The notes under the pieces: generated by a model
What the model saw: only the letters and a program-made list of their open reading frames with translations
Told to the model about the DNA's origin: nothing
The model's database searches: none
Translations under genes and position numbers: made by a program
NCBI GenBank assembly: GCA_029907205.1
Contig: JARYMI010000003.1
Span: 124,001 to 188,000 of the forward strand
Direction: 5' to 3'
Source of the DNA: Clostridiales bacterium
GTDB taxonomy: Bacteria; Acidobacteriota; Aminicenantia; Aminicenantales; UBA8522
DNA length: 64,000 bases
Shown here: piece after piece, positions 17,303-25,220 of the stretch
How the letters are laid out: every line of letters begins with the position of its first letter
Position numbering within the stretch: position 1 is the stretch's first letter

Positions 17303-18583
17303 TCACTTCCTGGCTGCCTCCCGGTTGCTGAGCACGGTTTTTTCGTAAGCCTCGATTTCTCTTATCCAGGCATTGGCCGGAGGCACGTCCGCAGTCAGGC
17401 AATAATAGTCCCAGACAGCTCCGGAAGGGAGGTCTTTGCTCTCCTCTGAAAGGGCCAATCGGCCAAAATGGTTGCCGCCAACTTCAAGTTCCATAAGCCT
17501 GTCCAGAGGTTGCAGAAGAGCAAGGAGAAAAGCCTTTAACGTGGCTCGAGCGCCGAGGACCAGCGCTCCCACCCTGTTCATTGAGGCGTCGAAGAAATCA
17601 AGCGCCAGATGGACCCGGCCGAGAGCCCCACCTCTGATGATTTCTTCAGCCACGCTCTTCAGCTCTTCGTTGAGGATGACGACATGGTCGGAATCCCACC
17701 GGACAGGCCGGCTGAGGTGGAGAACAAGCTCGTCGAAAAATGGCAGGACGGCCGATATCTTATCGGCGATGGACTCGGTCGGATGGAAATGGCCGAGGTC
17801 AAGACAGACCATTTTCCTTTTGTGAGCCGCGTAGCCCAGGTAAAACTCGTGGGAGCCGACGACATAGGATTCACTCCCGATGCCGAAGAGTTTGCTCTCA
17901 AACGAATCCTTCATTGTGGAGGAGCTGTATTCGACCTTGAATATCTCATCGAGCGACTCCTTGAGGAGGGCCCGGTGAGTCCAGCGGTCGACCGGCGCAT
18001 CCTTGGATCCGTCGGGAATCCAAAGGTTGTGCAGGCACGGGTTTTTTTGCTCGTGTCCAAAAAAGGAAGCGATCTTGCGGCAGCACCTGACGTGCTCGAC
18101 CCAGTACTTTCTGACGGTTTTGTCTCTGCTGCTCAGAGTGAAGCCGGAATCGGCCTTGGGGTGGGCGAAACACGTGGCGTTGAAATCGAGCTTTAGCTTT
18201 TCCTGCTTGGCCCAGGCTATCCAGCTCTTGAAATGGCCGGGTTCAATCTCGTTCCGCTCAACTGGACGGCCGCCGAACTCGCCGTAGATGGCGTGAAGGT
18301 TGAGACGATGCGAGCCCGGAATCAAAGAAAACGCTTTGGCCAAATCCTGGCGCAGTTCGCCGAGGTGACGCGGCTTTCCCGGATAGTTGCCGGTCGGTTG
18401 GATCCCGCTGGTCTTGACGGGTTCGTCTCTCCTCTCGAAACCCCGGACGTCGTCTGCCTGCCAACAGGGAAGTGAAAGGGAGATCGTTCGTAAGCTCCTC
18501 AGGGCAGCTTCGACATCGATACCAGCTTCGGCATAGCGGTCGCGGCTTGACGCGTACGCTTTTTCAACGGTTGAAGAGTCCAT
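17303..18583 (-). CDS. rhaA: L-rhamnose isomerase
   Basis: A 426-residue enzyme of the RhaA family, which interconverts L-rhamnose and L-rhamnulose using divalent metal in a TIM barrel. Family signatures: SLPCWQADDVRGFE near residue 38, GIQPTGNYPGK, LNLHAIYGEF, DFNATCFAHPKADSGFTLSS, HNLWIPDGSKD, and the metal-site DLGHFHPTESIADK and PVRWDSDHVVI. It lies 31 bases after rhaB and is presumably transcribed from the same promoter at 20122-20150. No rhamnulose-1-phosphate aldolase, transporter or RhaS/RhaR-type regulator is seen in the window, so the pathway must be completed elsewhere. Confidence 0.94.
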   Translation of the reverse strand: MDSSTVEKAYASSRDRYAEAGIDVEAALRSLRTISLSLPCWQADDVRGFERRDEPVKTSGIQPTGNYPGKPRHLGELRQDLAKAFSLIPGSHRLNLHAIYGEFGGRPVERNEIEPGHFKSWIAWAKQEKLKLDFNATCFAHPKADSGFTLSSRDKTVRKYWVEHVRCCRKIASFFGHEQKNPCLHNLWIPDGSKDAPVDRWTHRALLKESLDEIFKVEYSSSTMKDSFESKLFGIGSESYVVGSHEFYLGYAAHKRKMVCLDLGHFHPTESIADKISAVLPFFDELVLHLSRPVRWDSDHVVILNEELKSVAEEIIRGGALGRVHLALDFFDASMNRVGALVLGARATLKAFLLALLQPLDRLMELEVGGNHFGRLALSEESKDLPSGAVWDYYCLTADVPPANAWIREIEAYEKTVLSNREAARK

Positions 18584-18614
18584 TTCCCCACCATCCTTTC
18601 ATTTTCTGAAAAAT

Positions 18615-20087
18615 TTATCGGATGACGTTTTGAAAACGCTCGTAGGCCGATCCCCATTCTCTTCCGGAAGTAGGCTCATACGTCCGAAGCTCAACGGAAT
18701 TCTCGATGATCTTCCGGATGTCGGCCAAAGAGCGGACGTATCCCAAGGCCAGCGCCTGGACCATGATATTTCCCGTCGCCGTGGCTTCAGCTGGGCCAGC
18801 AATAACAGGCAGGCCGGTGGCGTCAGCCGTGAATTGGCAGAGCAGCCGGTTCCTCGACCCGCCTCCGATGACGTGAAGCTTTTCGATGGTCAACCCCGTC
18901 GAGCGCCGCAACTGTTCCAAGATAAAGCGGTACTTCAAGGCAAGGCTCTCCAATATCAAGCGCGCCGTTTGTCCAGGCAAGAAGGGAGGGGCTTGGCCTG
19001 TTTTGAGGCAGTACTGACGGATGGCCTCCGTCATGCTGGGCGGGTTGAGGAAGCCGGGCCAATCGGGGTCGATCATTGCATAGAAAGAGGGAGCGTTTTC
19101 CGCCAGCCGAGTGATTTTGTCGTAGCTTAGCTCTTCCCGAATTGACCATTCCTTCCGGCACTGCCGGATTAGCCAGAGACCGGTGATGTTCTTGAGAAAA
19201 CGGATTGTGCCGGCAACGCCGCCTTCGTTTGTGAAATTCAACTCCATCGACTCTTTTGTAATGAGCGGCTCGTCCATCTCGACTCCCAGGAGTGACCAGG
19301 TTCCTGAGCTGATATAAGCCCAATCGTTTCCCTCGGCGGGGACAGCAGCGATGGCCGCAGCTGTGTCGTGTCCTGCTGTGGCCACAACGAGCGTGCCCTC
19401 CAACCCCGTTTCTTCGGCGACCTCGGTGCTCAGGGAACCGATAACCGTCCCGGGCATCAGGACGTCTTGCATGAGGCCAGGGCGGAGTCCCAGAGTAACC
19501 AACAGGTCTTCACTCCAGGCCCGGCTCCGCGGGTCGAGAAGCTGGGATGTCGAGGCGATCGTGAATTCTCCCGTTTTCTCACCCGTTAAAAAATACGTGA
19601 ACAGGTCCGGCATGAAAAGAAGGTCGGACGCGTGATCGAGAAGCGGCGATTTGTCCCTGGCCATCGAAGAAAGCTGGAAAAGCGTGTTGAAGGGCATGAA
19701 CTGAACGCCGGTCAGAGCATAAACCTGTTCTTGAGGCACGCGTTTAAAAAATTCCTCCATCGCCCCTCCGGTCCGCTTGTCCCGGTAAGCAAAAGGGAGG
19801 CCAAGGAGAGTTCCGTTACTGGCCAGCAGTCCGAAATCGACGCCCCAAGTGGATACAGCCACGCTTTCAGGCCTTATGCCCGAGTCGGTCCGGCATGAGC
19901 GCATGGCCTCTTTAATCTCTTCAAAGAGGCTGTAAACATTCCAGTGAAGGTGTCCACAGACCTGGATAGGGGCATTGGCAAAACGGCGGACCTCCTTGGT
20001 TTCTATCTTTTCGTTCTCGAGCTTTCCCAGGATAGCACGGCCGCTCTCTGCGCCAAGGTCAATAGCCAGAAAGTAGTGCCCGCTCAT
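18615..20087 (-). CDS. rhaB: Rhamnulokinase
   Basis: A 490-residue FGGY-family kinase that phosphorylates L-rhamnulose with ATP. LAIDLGAESGRAILG is the N-terminal phosphate-binding motif; STWGVDFGLL, FMPDLFTYFLTGEKTGEFTIASTSQLLDPRSR, ATAGHDTAAAIAAVP (catalytic aspartate) and HVIGGGSRNRLLCQFTADATGLPVIAGPAEATATGN match RhaB closely. Length is the family norm. It heads a two-gene rhaBA operon. AAGGG lies just upstream of ATG at 20087. The closest alternatives are L-fuculokinase and other FGGY kinases, but the neighbouring rhaA decides it. Confidence 0.94.
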   Translation of the reverse strand: MSGHYFLAIDLGAESGRAILGKLENEKIETKEVRRFANAPIQVCGHLHWNVYSLFEEIKEAMRSCRTDSGIRPESVAVSTWGVDFGLLASNGTLLGLPFAYRDKRTGGAMEEFFKRVPQEQVYALTGVQFMPFNTLFQLSSMARDKSPLLDHASDLLFMPDLFTYFLTGEKTGEFTIASTSQLLDPRSRAWSEDLLVTLGLRPGLMQDVLMPGTVIGSLSTEVAEETGLEGTLVVATAGHDTAAAIAAVPAEGNDWAYISSGTWSLLGVEMDEPLITKESMELNFTNEGGVAGTIRFLKNITGLWLIRQCRKEWSIREELSYDKITRLAENAPSFYAMIDPDWPGFLNPPSMTEAIRQYCLKTGQAPPFLPGQTARLILESLALKYRFILEQLRRSTGLTIEKLHVIGGGSRNRLLCQFTADATGLPVIAGPAEATATGNIMVQALALGYVRSLADIRKIIENSVELRTYEPTSGREWGSAYERFQNVIR

Positions 20088-20121
20088 TTCCGACCCTTAT
20101 TGAAAGCATTCTCCCTTTTTA

Positions 20122-20150
20122 TTTATATAACCAACCTTCTGTGATTGCAA
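20122..20150 (-). promoter_or_regulatory. Promoter of the rhaBA operon
   Basis: Minus strand TTGCAA (20150-20145), 17-base spacer, TATAAA (20127-20122), 35 bases before rhaB. The -35 lies at the edge of the MITE-like insertion and its last two bases are part of the duplicated 8-mer. Confidence 0.7.
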
Positions 20151-20392
20151 GCCACCAAGATTTGCCGATAGGAATTGCGCATCGATCAAGAGTGCTTGAC
20201 TCTCAATAGAACCAAGATTAACACGCCCGCACCCGATGGGTGGCGCGGTTTGGGGGCCCCCCGCCGACCCGAGCGTTTGACCCCGTTTCTCTGCCGGCTT
20301 GATAATATACAAGATCGATCGCGAGGGGGCGCCGGGGGTAAACCGCGACTGGACCCGTCGGGTTATTCTATCAGCAAATCTAGGAAGCCACC
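20149..20392. mobile_element. MITE-like element with inverted repeats and 8-bp flanking duplication
   Basis: A 244-base stretch without a gene. AAGCCACC occurs at both edges in direct orientation (20149-20156 and 20385-20392), as expected of a target-site duplication. Just inside, AGATTTGCCGATAG (20158-20171) is matched in inverted orientation by CTATCAGCAAATCT (20368-20381), 13 of 14 identical. Further inside, GCGGTTT (20245-20251) pairs with AAACCGC (20340-20346), and the centre is very GC-rich with a GGGGGCCCCC palindrome. There is no transposase. It sits exactly between the -35 boxes of the rhaB promoter (minus) and the nuclease promoter (plus). Confidence 0.6.
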
Positions 20393-20398
20393 GCCCCT

Positions 20399-20427
20399 TT
20401 GAAAACTTGCCGCAAATATTCTATGAT
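20399..20427 (+). promoter_or_regulatory. Promoter of the MrfB-like nuclease / Fur pair
   Basis: TTGAAA (20399-20404), 17-base spacer, TATGAT (20422-20427). The inferred transcript start is about 15 bases before the ATG at 20449. It lies back-to-back with the rhaB promoter, the two being separated by the MITE-like element. Confidence 0.65.
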
Positions 20428-20448
20428 GGACGAGGAAAAGAAGCATCC

Positions 20449-21765
20449 ATGGAATTCGATGACAGATTAAAACTCCTTAAGAAGGCGAGGGCCACCAGAT
20501 CCCGGCAGGAAGCGGTTGACAAGGCCTGGCGCAAGATCGGCCAGAGCCCCGACCTCACGACCAAGGAGAAGCTTGAAAAACTGATCAGCCTGACGAGGAC
20601 GGGACCGGAAAAAAAGGAAAAAGCCCGGGTTGCGGAACCGGACAGGCCGGAACCGTTTCAGGTTTTTGAGAACCATTTCTCCCTCCGTTCGCGATACGGC
20701 AGAGTCTCGATCGGCCGCGGACTGAGTGTCAAAGGACAGACCCTCTCTCTGCTCAGCCGCGATCAGAGTTTTGAAAACCTTGACCTTTCCAGCTCCCTGT
20801 TTCTGGACTTGGAGACAACCGGGTTGTCGGGAGGAGTAGGGGTCATTCCTTTCCTGGTGGGTCTGGGGTTTTACAGAGAGAGCAAGTTTCACGTGCTTCA
20901 ATTCTTTCTGGGCGACCCGGCAGCGGAAGATGAGCTCATCCAGGAGCTGCGGCTGCTCTTTTCTCAGGTGAAGTTCCGTTCTGTTGTCACCTTTAACGGC
21001 AAGGCCTTTGACCTGCCGCTTTTGGAAACCCGCTTCATCCTCAGGGGGGAGATCCTTGACCTGAGCGGGCTTCCTCATCTCGATTTCCTTTTTGCAGCGC
21101 GGAGCCTCTGGGGACACAAGCACGAAAGCTGCCGCCTTTACCATCTTGCTCGGGAGGTTCTGAACGCCGCCCGCGAAGAGGATATCCCCTCGGCTGAGAT
21201 CCCCTTCCGCTATTTTCAGTTTCTTCGCTCCGGTGATTTTAGCCTGGTCGAGCCGGTGCTCTATCATAATCAGGAAGATATTCTCTCTCTCCTCGGCGTC
21301 GTCATTGTCGGGGCCAGCTTTTTTGCCGAAGAAGAGGAGCGAGCGGAAGAAAGACTCGCCGACGCCATGGATCTTTTCGGAGCGGCCAAGATCTTAGAGA
21401 AAACCGGCGAGTTCGAGAAGTCAGCCCTGTTCATCCGCAGGGCTCTGGAGGGGGGGCTTTCTGGAGAGGCCTCTGTCTTGGCAAGGAAGAAGCTGGCGTC
21501 ATATTTCAAGAAACATCAAGAGTGGGAAAAAGCTGTCCGTCTGTGGCAGGAGATGACGTCCTTGAATCAGCTTACCTGTTTTCGCGAGCTGGCCATGTAC
21601 TACGAACATCGGGCCAAAGACTATGGAAGGGCCAAACAGGTTTCTGAGGAAGGTTTAGAACTGGCCAGCGGCATCTCCAGGGTTTATGAGATAGACTTTG
21701 TTCACCGGCTTGACCGGCTCAAGAGAAAAATCAATCGTCAGCTTGCTGAGACGAGTGAAAAATGA
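20449..21765 (+). CDS. MrfB/YprB-like DEDD exonuclease-fold protein with helical repeats
   Basis: A 438-residue protein. Residues about 115-290 are an RNase H-like/DEDD exonuclease domain of the YprB type: LFLDLETTGLSGGVGVIPFLVG carries Asp120 and Glu122, TFNGKAFDLPLLETRF the next acidic residue, and YHNQEDILSLL the last. B. subtilis YprB (MrfB) acts with the helicase YprA (MrfA) in repair of mitomycin damage; no MrfA-like helicase is present here. The last 150 residues are TPR-like helices (AAKILEKTGEFEKSALFIRRALEGG). ATG 20449 is chosen because upstream residues would lie in the MITE-like element. The final bases overlap the Fur-family gene by 4. Confidence 0.82.
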   Translation: MEFDDRLKLLKKARATRSRQEAVDKAWRKIGQSPDLTTKEKLEKLISLTRTGPEKKEKARVAEPDRPEPFQVFENHFSLRSRYGRVSIGRGLSVKGQTLSLLSRDQSFENLDLSSSLFLDLETTGLSGGVGVIPFLVGLGFYRESKFHVLQFFLGDPAAEDELIQELRLLFSQVKFRSVVTFNGKAFDLPLLETRFILRGEILDLSGLPHLDFLFAARSLWGHKHESCRLYHLAREVLNAAREEDIPSAEIPFRYFQFLRSGDFSLVEPVLYHNQEDILSLLGVVIVGASFFAEEEERAEERLADAMDLFGAAKILEKTGEFEKSALFIRRALEGGLSGEASVLARKKLASYFKKHQEWEKAVRLWQEMTSLNQLTCFRELAMYYEHRAKDYGRAKQVSEEGLELASGISRVYEIDFVHRLDRLKRKINRQLAETSEK

Positions 21766-22190
21766 AGCGCGAACTCAGACAATTTCAGGCGTTTCTGCGC
21801 TCGCGCGGGTTGAAGCTGACGCGGACACGCGCGCTCATTTTTAAGAAAATATTCTCTCATCCATCCGTTCATCCGAACGCCTACGAACTTCGCGACAGAC
21901 TGCGACGAAGCGGCCATCACATTTCCCTGGCGACAATCTACCGGACGCTCAACCTCCTGGTCAAGAGCGGCCTGGTCAGCTCGATCGACTTGGGAGAAAA
22001 TCACAGCCATTTCGAGCCGGGACGCCCCCGGACCGCTCATGGCCACCTCATCTGCCTCGCTTGCGGAAGGGTTCTCGAATTCAGCCATCCTGATATTCAA
22101 GAGACGATCGACGCGATCGGCCAGAAAAGAGGGTTCAGGCTGGACAAGTTTTCGCTCCAGGTTTTTGGGTTTTGCGAAAAATGCCGATAA
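21762..22190 (+). CDS. Fur/PerR-family metalloregulator
   Basis: A 142-residue regulator of full family length. The winged-helix DNA-binding half ends in the recognition helix HISLATIYRTLNLLVKSG (residues 53-70). The dimerisation half has the metal-site HSHFE (81-85), HGHLICLACG (94-102) with CxxC at 98-101, and a second CxxC at 138-141 (CEKC): the two pairs form the structural zinc site. Whether it senses iron, zinc or peroxide is not clear. Its ATG overlaps the stop of the nuclease gene (ATGA), so the two are translated together, an unusual pairing. I do not see an obvious Fur box nearby. Confidence 0.92.
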   Translation: MKRELRQFQAFLRSRGLKLTRTRALIFKKIFSHPSVHPNAYELRDRLRRSGHHISLATIYRTLNLLVKSGLVSSIDLGENHSHFEPGRPRTAHGHLICLACGRVLEFSHPDIQETIDAIGQKRGFRLDKFSLQVFGFCEKCR

Positions 22191-22461
22191 GCCCACTTTT
22201 TTCTGAAGGGGGCTTTGGTTGCGGTGGTCGTGACCGGTTAGCCTAAAGGGGTGAGGTCGAGGCCGGAAAAAGAGGACTCTGCCGCGTCAAATTTCCTCGG
22301 GGGATTCATCCGGAGGGGGGATTGTCTATGATTTAAGGATATATAAATAATAGGGCTGCCGACTAAATAAAGGGATTGGTATGGAAAGACGATCTCTGGG
22401 CTTGAAGTGGAGCTCAAGAACCGTTACAATCTTCAAGAACCGCAGCTAACTGGATGAATTG

Positions 22462-22971
22462 ATGAAAAGAAAAAAACATTCTTTCTCTGGCGGGTACACG
22501 TTTATTGAAATCATCTTGGTCGTAGCCATTTTGGGCATTCTCTTGCTCGTTTCTTATCCGAGCATTCAGAACACGCTGGAAACGAGAAACCTGGAGAACA
22601 AGGCAAGAGAGGTTCTGACAACCCTCCAACAGGCTAAATTCCAGGCCGTCAAATTCAAGCTCAACCACAGGCTCAGGCTCGATAACAGTCAAGGCTATTG
22701 GATGTATTACATTGAACGGGAAGTCAGATCTGGGACATGGGCCGAGGTGCAGGGATCGGTCAGGAAAACCATCCCCAACAAGCTCGTCGTGACCGTAAAC
22801 GTTCCCGACCAGACGGTGGTTTTTAACCCTCTCGGCATCGTCTTAAATTATAATCCCGCCCAACACAACATTGCGCTCCAGAGCCCTGTCTTGAACGCCA
22901 AAGGCCAGCCGAGCACCAGGAACATCATCATCTATGCCGGCGGGTCAATCCAGTACGTTAAATCAACCTAA
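22462..22971 (+). CDS. Type IV pilin-like minor pilin (GspH/FimT type)
   Basis: A 169-residue prepilin. A short basic leader (MKRKKHSFSGG) is followed by YTFIEIILVVAILGILLLVSYP, the class III signal with processing after glycine and Glu at +5; Tyr replaces the more usual Phe at +1. The rest is a soluble pilin head (VTVNVPDQTVVFNPLGI; RNIIIYAGGSIQYV resembles the GspH/FimT end). It opens a five-gene minor-pilin run, in the order fimT/U-pilV-pilW-pilX-pilY1. A TTG one codon earlier (22459) could also serve as start; no strong ribosome site is seen. The 270 bases before it hold no gene that I can support. Confidence 0.87.
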   Translation: MKRKKHSFSGGYTFIEIILVVAILGILLLVSYPSIQNTLETRNLENKAREVLTTLQQAKFQAVKFKLNHRLRLDNSQGYWMYYIEREVRSGTWAEVQGSVRKTIPNKLVVTVNVPDQTVVFNPLGIVLNYNPAQHNIALQSPVLNAKGQPSTRNIIIYAGGSIQYVKST

Positions 22972-22994
22972 AATGAAGAATAAAAGGAAAGACC

Positions 22995-23486
22995 ATGAGG
23001 CGCCGAAATTATCGACAAAAAAATAAAAACAAAGGCTTTACTCTCCTCGAGGTTGTGATCGGGATAGCCCTGATCGCCATCGCCGTTCTCGGCCTGGCCG
23101 AAATGTTCACGCTGAGCGTTATGAACAACATGCGCTCTGACCGAATCACGACAGCATCCTTCCTGGCCCAACAGAGGGTGGATGTCTTGAGGAACTTAAC
23201 AGCAGGGGAGTTAGCCTATTTCACGTCAAACGCGAGCATCGACCTTAACAACGACGGGACACCCGACCTTTTGAAAGATGAGCTCATCGACCTCAACGGA
23301 GACACGCAGAATGATTACCGGAGGTTGACTCGGATCCGGAACTCGACTGAGTTCAGCGGCGAGGCCTGGGATGTTGATGTTTTCATCTTTTCGGCAGAGC
23401 AGTTTGGCAAAGACCAGAGCGCCCTTCTCGGCGACCCGCAGCGGCACCGCGTCAGGGCAAGAGTGAGCACGATTATCAGCAGATAG
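22995..23486 (+). CDS. Minor pilin, PilV-like prepilin
   Basis: A 163-residue prepilin: basic leader MRRRNYRQKNKNKG, processing before FTLLEVVIGIALIAIAVLGLAEM with Glu at +5. The LIAIAVLGLA stretch and the MFTLSVMNNMRSDRITTASFLAQQRVDVLRN that follows match PilV/PulG-type minor pilins, where this helix packs into the pilus tip. An asparagine/aspartate-rich piece (DLNNDGTPDLLKDELIDLNGDTQND) looks like a calcium-binding loop pair. AAAAGGAAAG precedes the ATG. It lies 23 bases after the GspH-like gene and two bases before the next. Confidence 0.86.
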   Translation: MRRRNYRQKNKNKGFTLLEVVIGIALIAIAVLGLAEMFTLSVMNNMRSDRITTASFLAQQRVDVLRNLTAGELAYFTSNASIDLNNDGTPDLLKDELIDLNGDTQNDYRRLTRIRNSTEFSGEAWDVDVFIFSAEQFGKDQSALLGDPQRHRVRARVSTIISR

Positions 23487-23488
23487 AT

Positions 23489-24625
23489 ATGAACAAGCAG
23501 GGAAAAATGCGCACAAAGAATTTCAAGATACTCGGCAGGATGCGAAAACAAGGGGGAAGGCCGGGCTTCACTCTGGCCGAGCTTTTAGTGGCTTCGACGG
23601 TCATGCTGATCGTGATTGTGGCGACTCTGGCTCTCTACATGAGGAGCAACAAAGTGGCTGTCGACCAGAGCATGTACGCCGAGCTTCAGCACGATGTCCG
23701 CTCAGCCATGTTTTTCATCGCCCGGGACATCCGGATGGCGGGCGTCGGGCTGCCCATCGAATTCAACGGCTACTATTTTGAGGGAACGGATAATGAAGAC
23801 CAGGGCGTTGAGGTGAGGCCAGACCGGCTGCTGATGATGGGCAACATCGAAGACCCTCTCAACTTAGATATAGACAATTACCAAGGAGCCTCCGTCAACC
23901 TGAGACTCAAAGATTACAGCCTTGAGCAATATCCTTACCCGGATGCCTACTATGAAAATAAAATCGTCCTTATTTTGCCCAACCCGAGCTCGGCCTGCCG
24001 CGCCGGCGAAGTGCGCATGATCACGCACGTCACGCACAGCGCAGGCGGGGCTAACGAAAGGCTGAACTTCTCGCCCGGCCTTGCTCCGGGGATCAACCCT
24101 CCGGGAGGTCTGTCCGGAACTTGCTCGAGTTCGAATGATTATGACGGCGGCCTCGTGACGTTCATCGACGTCAAGGAGTTTTGGCTGGATGTCACGGGCA
24201 ACTATCCGGGTCTTACCGCTGGAGTTAACGGCTACATCGGCAACGGCCAGGGAGGAATCCTCTACATGACTCTGAACGCCATCCATTATCCTCTGGCCCA
24301 GAACGTCGAGAACCTCCAGTTCGAGTACAACGGCGACCTGGACGACGACGGCGACCTGGACGGGTTTCTTCCTTGGGCCGACACCTGGACCCTGGATCAA
24401 ATCAGCCGGATCAGGGAAATCAGGATCTACATCCTGGGCCGGACCCCTCGTGCTTTTGTCAGCGTGTCCGGCACGCCGCCCTCCGACCTTTACCTCTACC
24501 AGCGGCCGACTCTTTCCAATTTCTTGATTCTCGGCCAGCCCGATCGGCACAAGAGATTCCTTCTTGAATCAACCTCGGTCGTCAGAAACCTGAGCCTGAA
24601 CCTGTACAATACCGGGACTCGCTAA
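23489..24625 (+). CDS. Minor pilin, PilW-like prepilin
   Basis: A 378-residue prepilin with a large head. The N-terminal methylation segment GFTLAELLVASTVMLIVIVATLALYM follows a leader of about 26 residues from ATG 23489; inner ATGs at 23507 (with AGGGA upstream) and 23540 give more typical leader lengths, so the true start may be downstream. QHDVRSAMFFIARDIRMAGVGLP is the PilW/PilJ signature. The head holds repeated Asn/Asp-rich loops (YNGDLDDDGDLDGFLPW) that suggest calcium binding. PilW-type proteins form part of the pilus-tip priming complex with PilV, PilX and PilY1, and that whole set is present here. Confidence 0.87.
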   Translation: MNKQGKMRTKNFKILGRMRKQGGRPGFTLAELLVASTVMLIVIVATLALYMRSNKVAVDQSMYAELQHDVRSAMFFIARDIRMAGVGLPIEFNGYYFEGTDNEDQGVEVRPDRLLMMGNIEDPLNLDIDNYQGASVNLRLKDYSLEQYPYPDAYYENKIVLILPNPSSACRAGEVRMITHVTHSAGGANERLNFSPGLAPGINPPGGLSGTCSSSNDYDGGLVTFIDVKEFWLDVTGNYPGLTAGVNGYIGNGQGGILYMTLNAIHYPLAQNVENLQFEYNGDLDDDGDLDGFLPWADTWTLDQISRIREIRIYILGRTPRAFVSVSGTPPSDLYLYQRPTLSNFLILGQPDRHKRFLLESTSVVRNLSLNLYNTGTR

Positions 24626-24636
24626 AGAGGGACAAA

Positions 24637-25194
24637 ATGGACATCAGAAGAAAAAGACAAGAGCGGGGAGCGGGAATCATCGTCCTCATCATGGTCGTTG
24701 CGTTTCTGCTTACTGTGGGCATCATGCTTCTTTATATAACCGGAACCGGGCCTGAGGTGGCCGGGAATGTCCGGCTGCAAGAGAGGGCTTTTAATGCCGC
24801 TGAAGCCGGGTTCGACGCTGTCTGGCGGGTGCTGAACGAAAGCATCCTCAACGGAACGATAACGGATTTCTCCGGCCAGTACCGGACGACTTACAACGGA
24901 CAGCCTGTCCTGGACATTCCGCCGACCGACAGTCTGGACAATCCTTACTATTTCCGGATGCTCACCGACGGGGAGCTGGTGGCCGATATGGAAAGGGATC
25001 CTTCTAACATCCTTTTCCTCAACCAGCCTCTCTCGAATGACACGTCGCTCAGCTATACTGTTTTCTTGATCAACGACGAAGCCGGCGGGATCACCCCGAA
25101 CGACCGGGATTGCCTTGTCGTCTGCATCGGCCGGGCCGCCCGGAATACTTATGCCAGAATCGAAGTCATGATAGAAATCCAGGAATCGACATAA
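24637..25194 (+). CDS. PilX-like pilus assembly protein
   Basis: A 185-residue protein with one N-terminal membrane helix: QERGAGIIVLIMVVAFLLTVGIMLLYITG, then GPEVAGNVRLQERAFNAAEAGFDAVWRVLNE, the PilX_N pattern (QERAFNAAEAG) of proteins that help pilus assembly and tip function. GAGGG precedes the ATG. It sits 11 bases after the PilW-like gene and 26 before the PilY1-like gene, consistent with one operon. Confidence 0.84.
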   Translation: MDIRRKRQERGAGIIVLIMVVAFLLTVGIMLLYITGTGPEVAGNVRLQERAFNAAEAGFDAVWRVLNESILNGTITDFSGQYRTTYNGQPVLDIPPTDSLDNPYYFRMLTDGELVADMERDPSNILFLNQPLSNDTSLSYTVFLINDEAGGITPNDRDCLVVCIGRAARNTYARIEVMIEIQEST

Positions 25195-25220
25195 ACGAAA
25201 AAAAGGAAAAGGAAGCGACC

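Noticed and set aside
22189..22217. AAGCCC...GGGCTT inverted repeat just after the Fur-family gene
   Set aside because: The loop is about 15 bases and no T-run follows, so I do not call it a terminator.
22322..22350. Possible promoter TTGTCT with AT-rich TATATAAATA before the minor-pilin operon
   Set aside because: The good -10 lies only 14 bases from the -35 and the 17-base position gives AAATAA; not strong enough to list.
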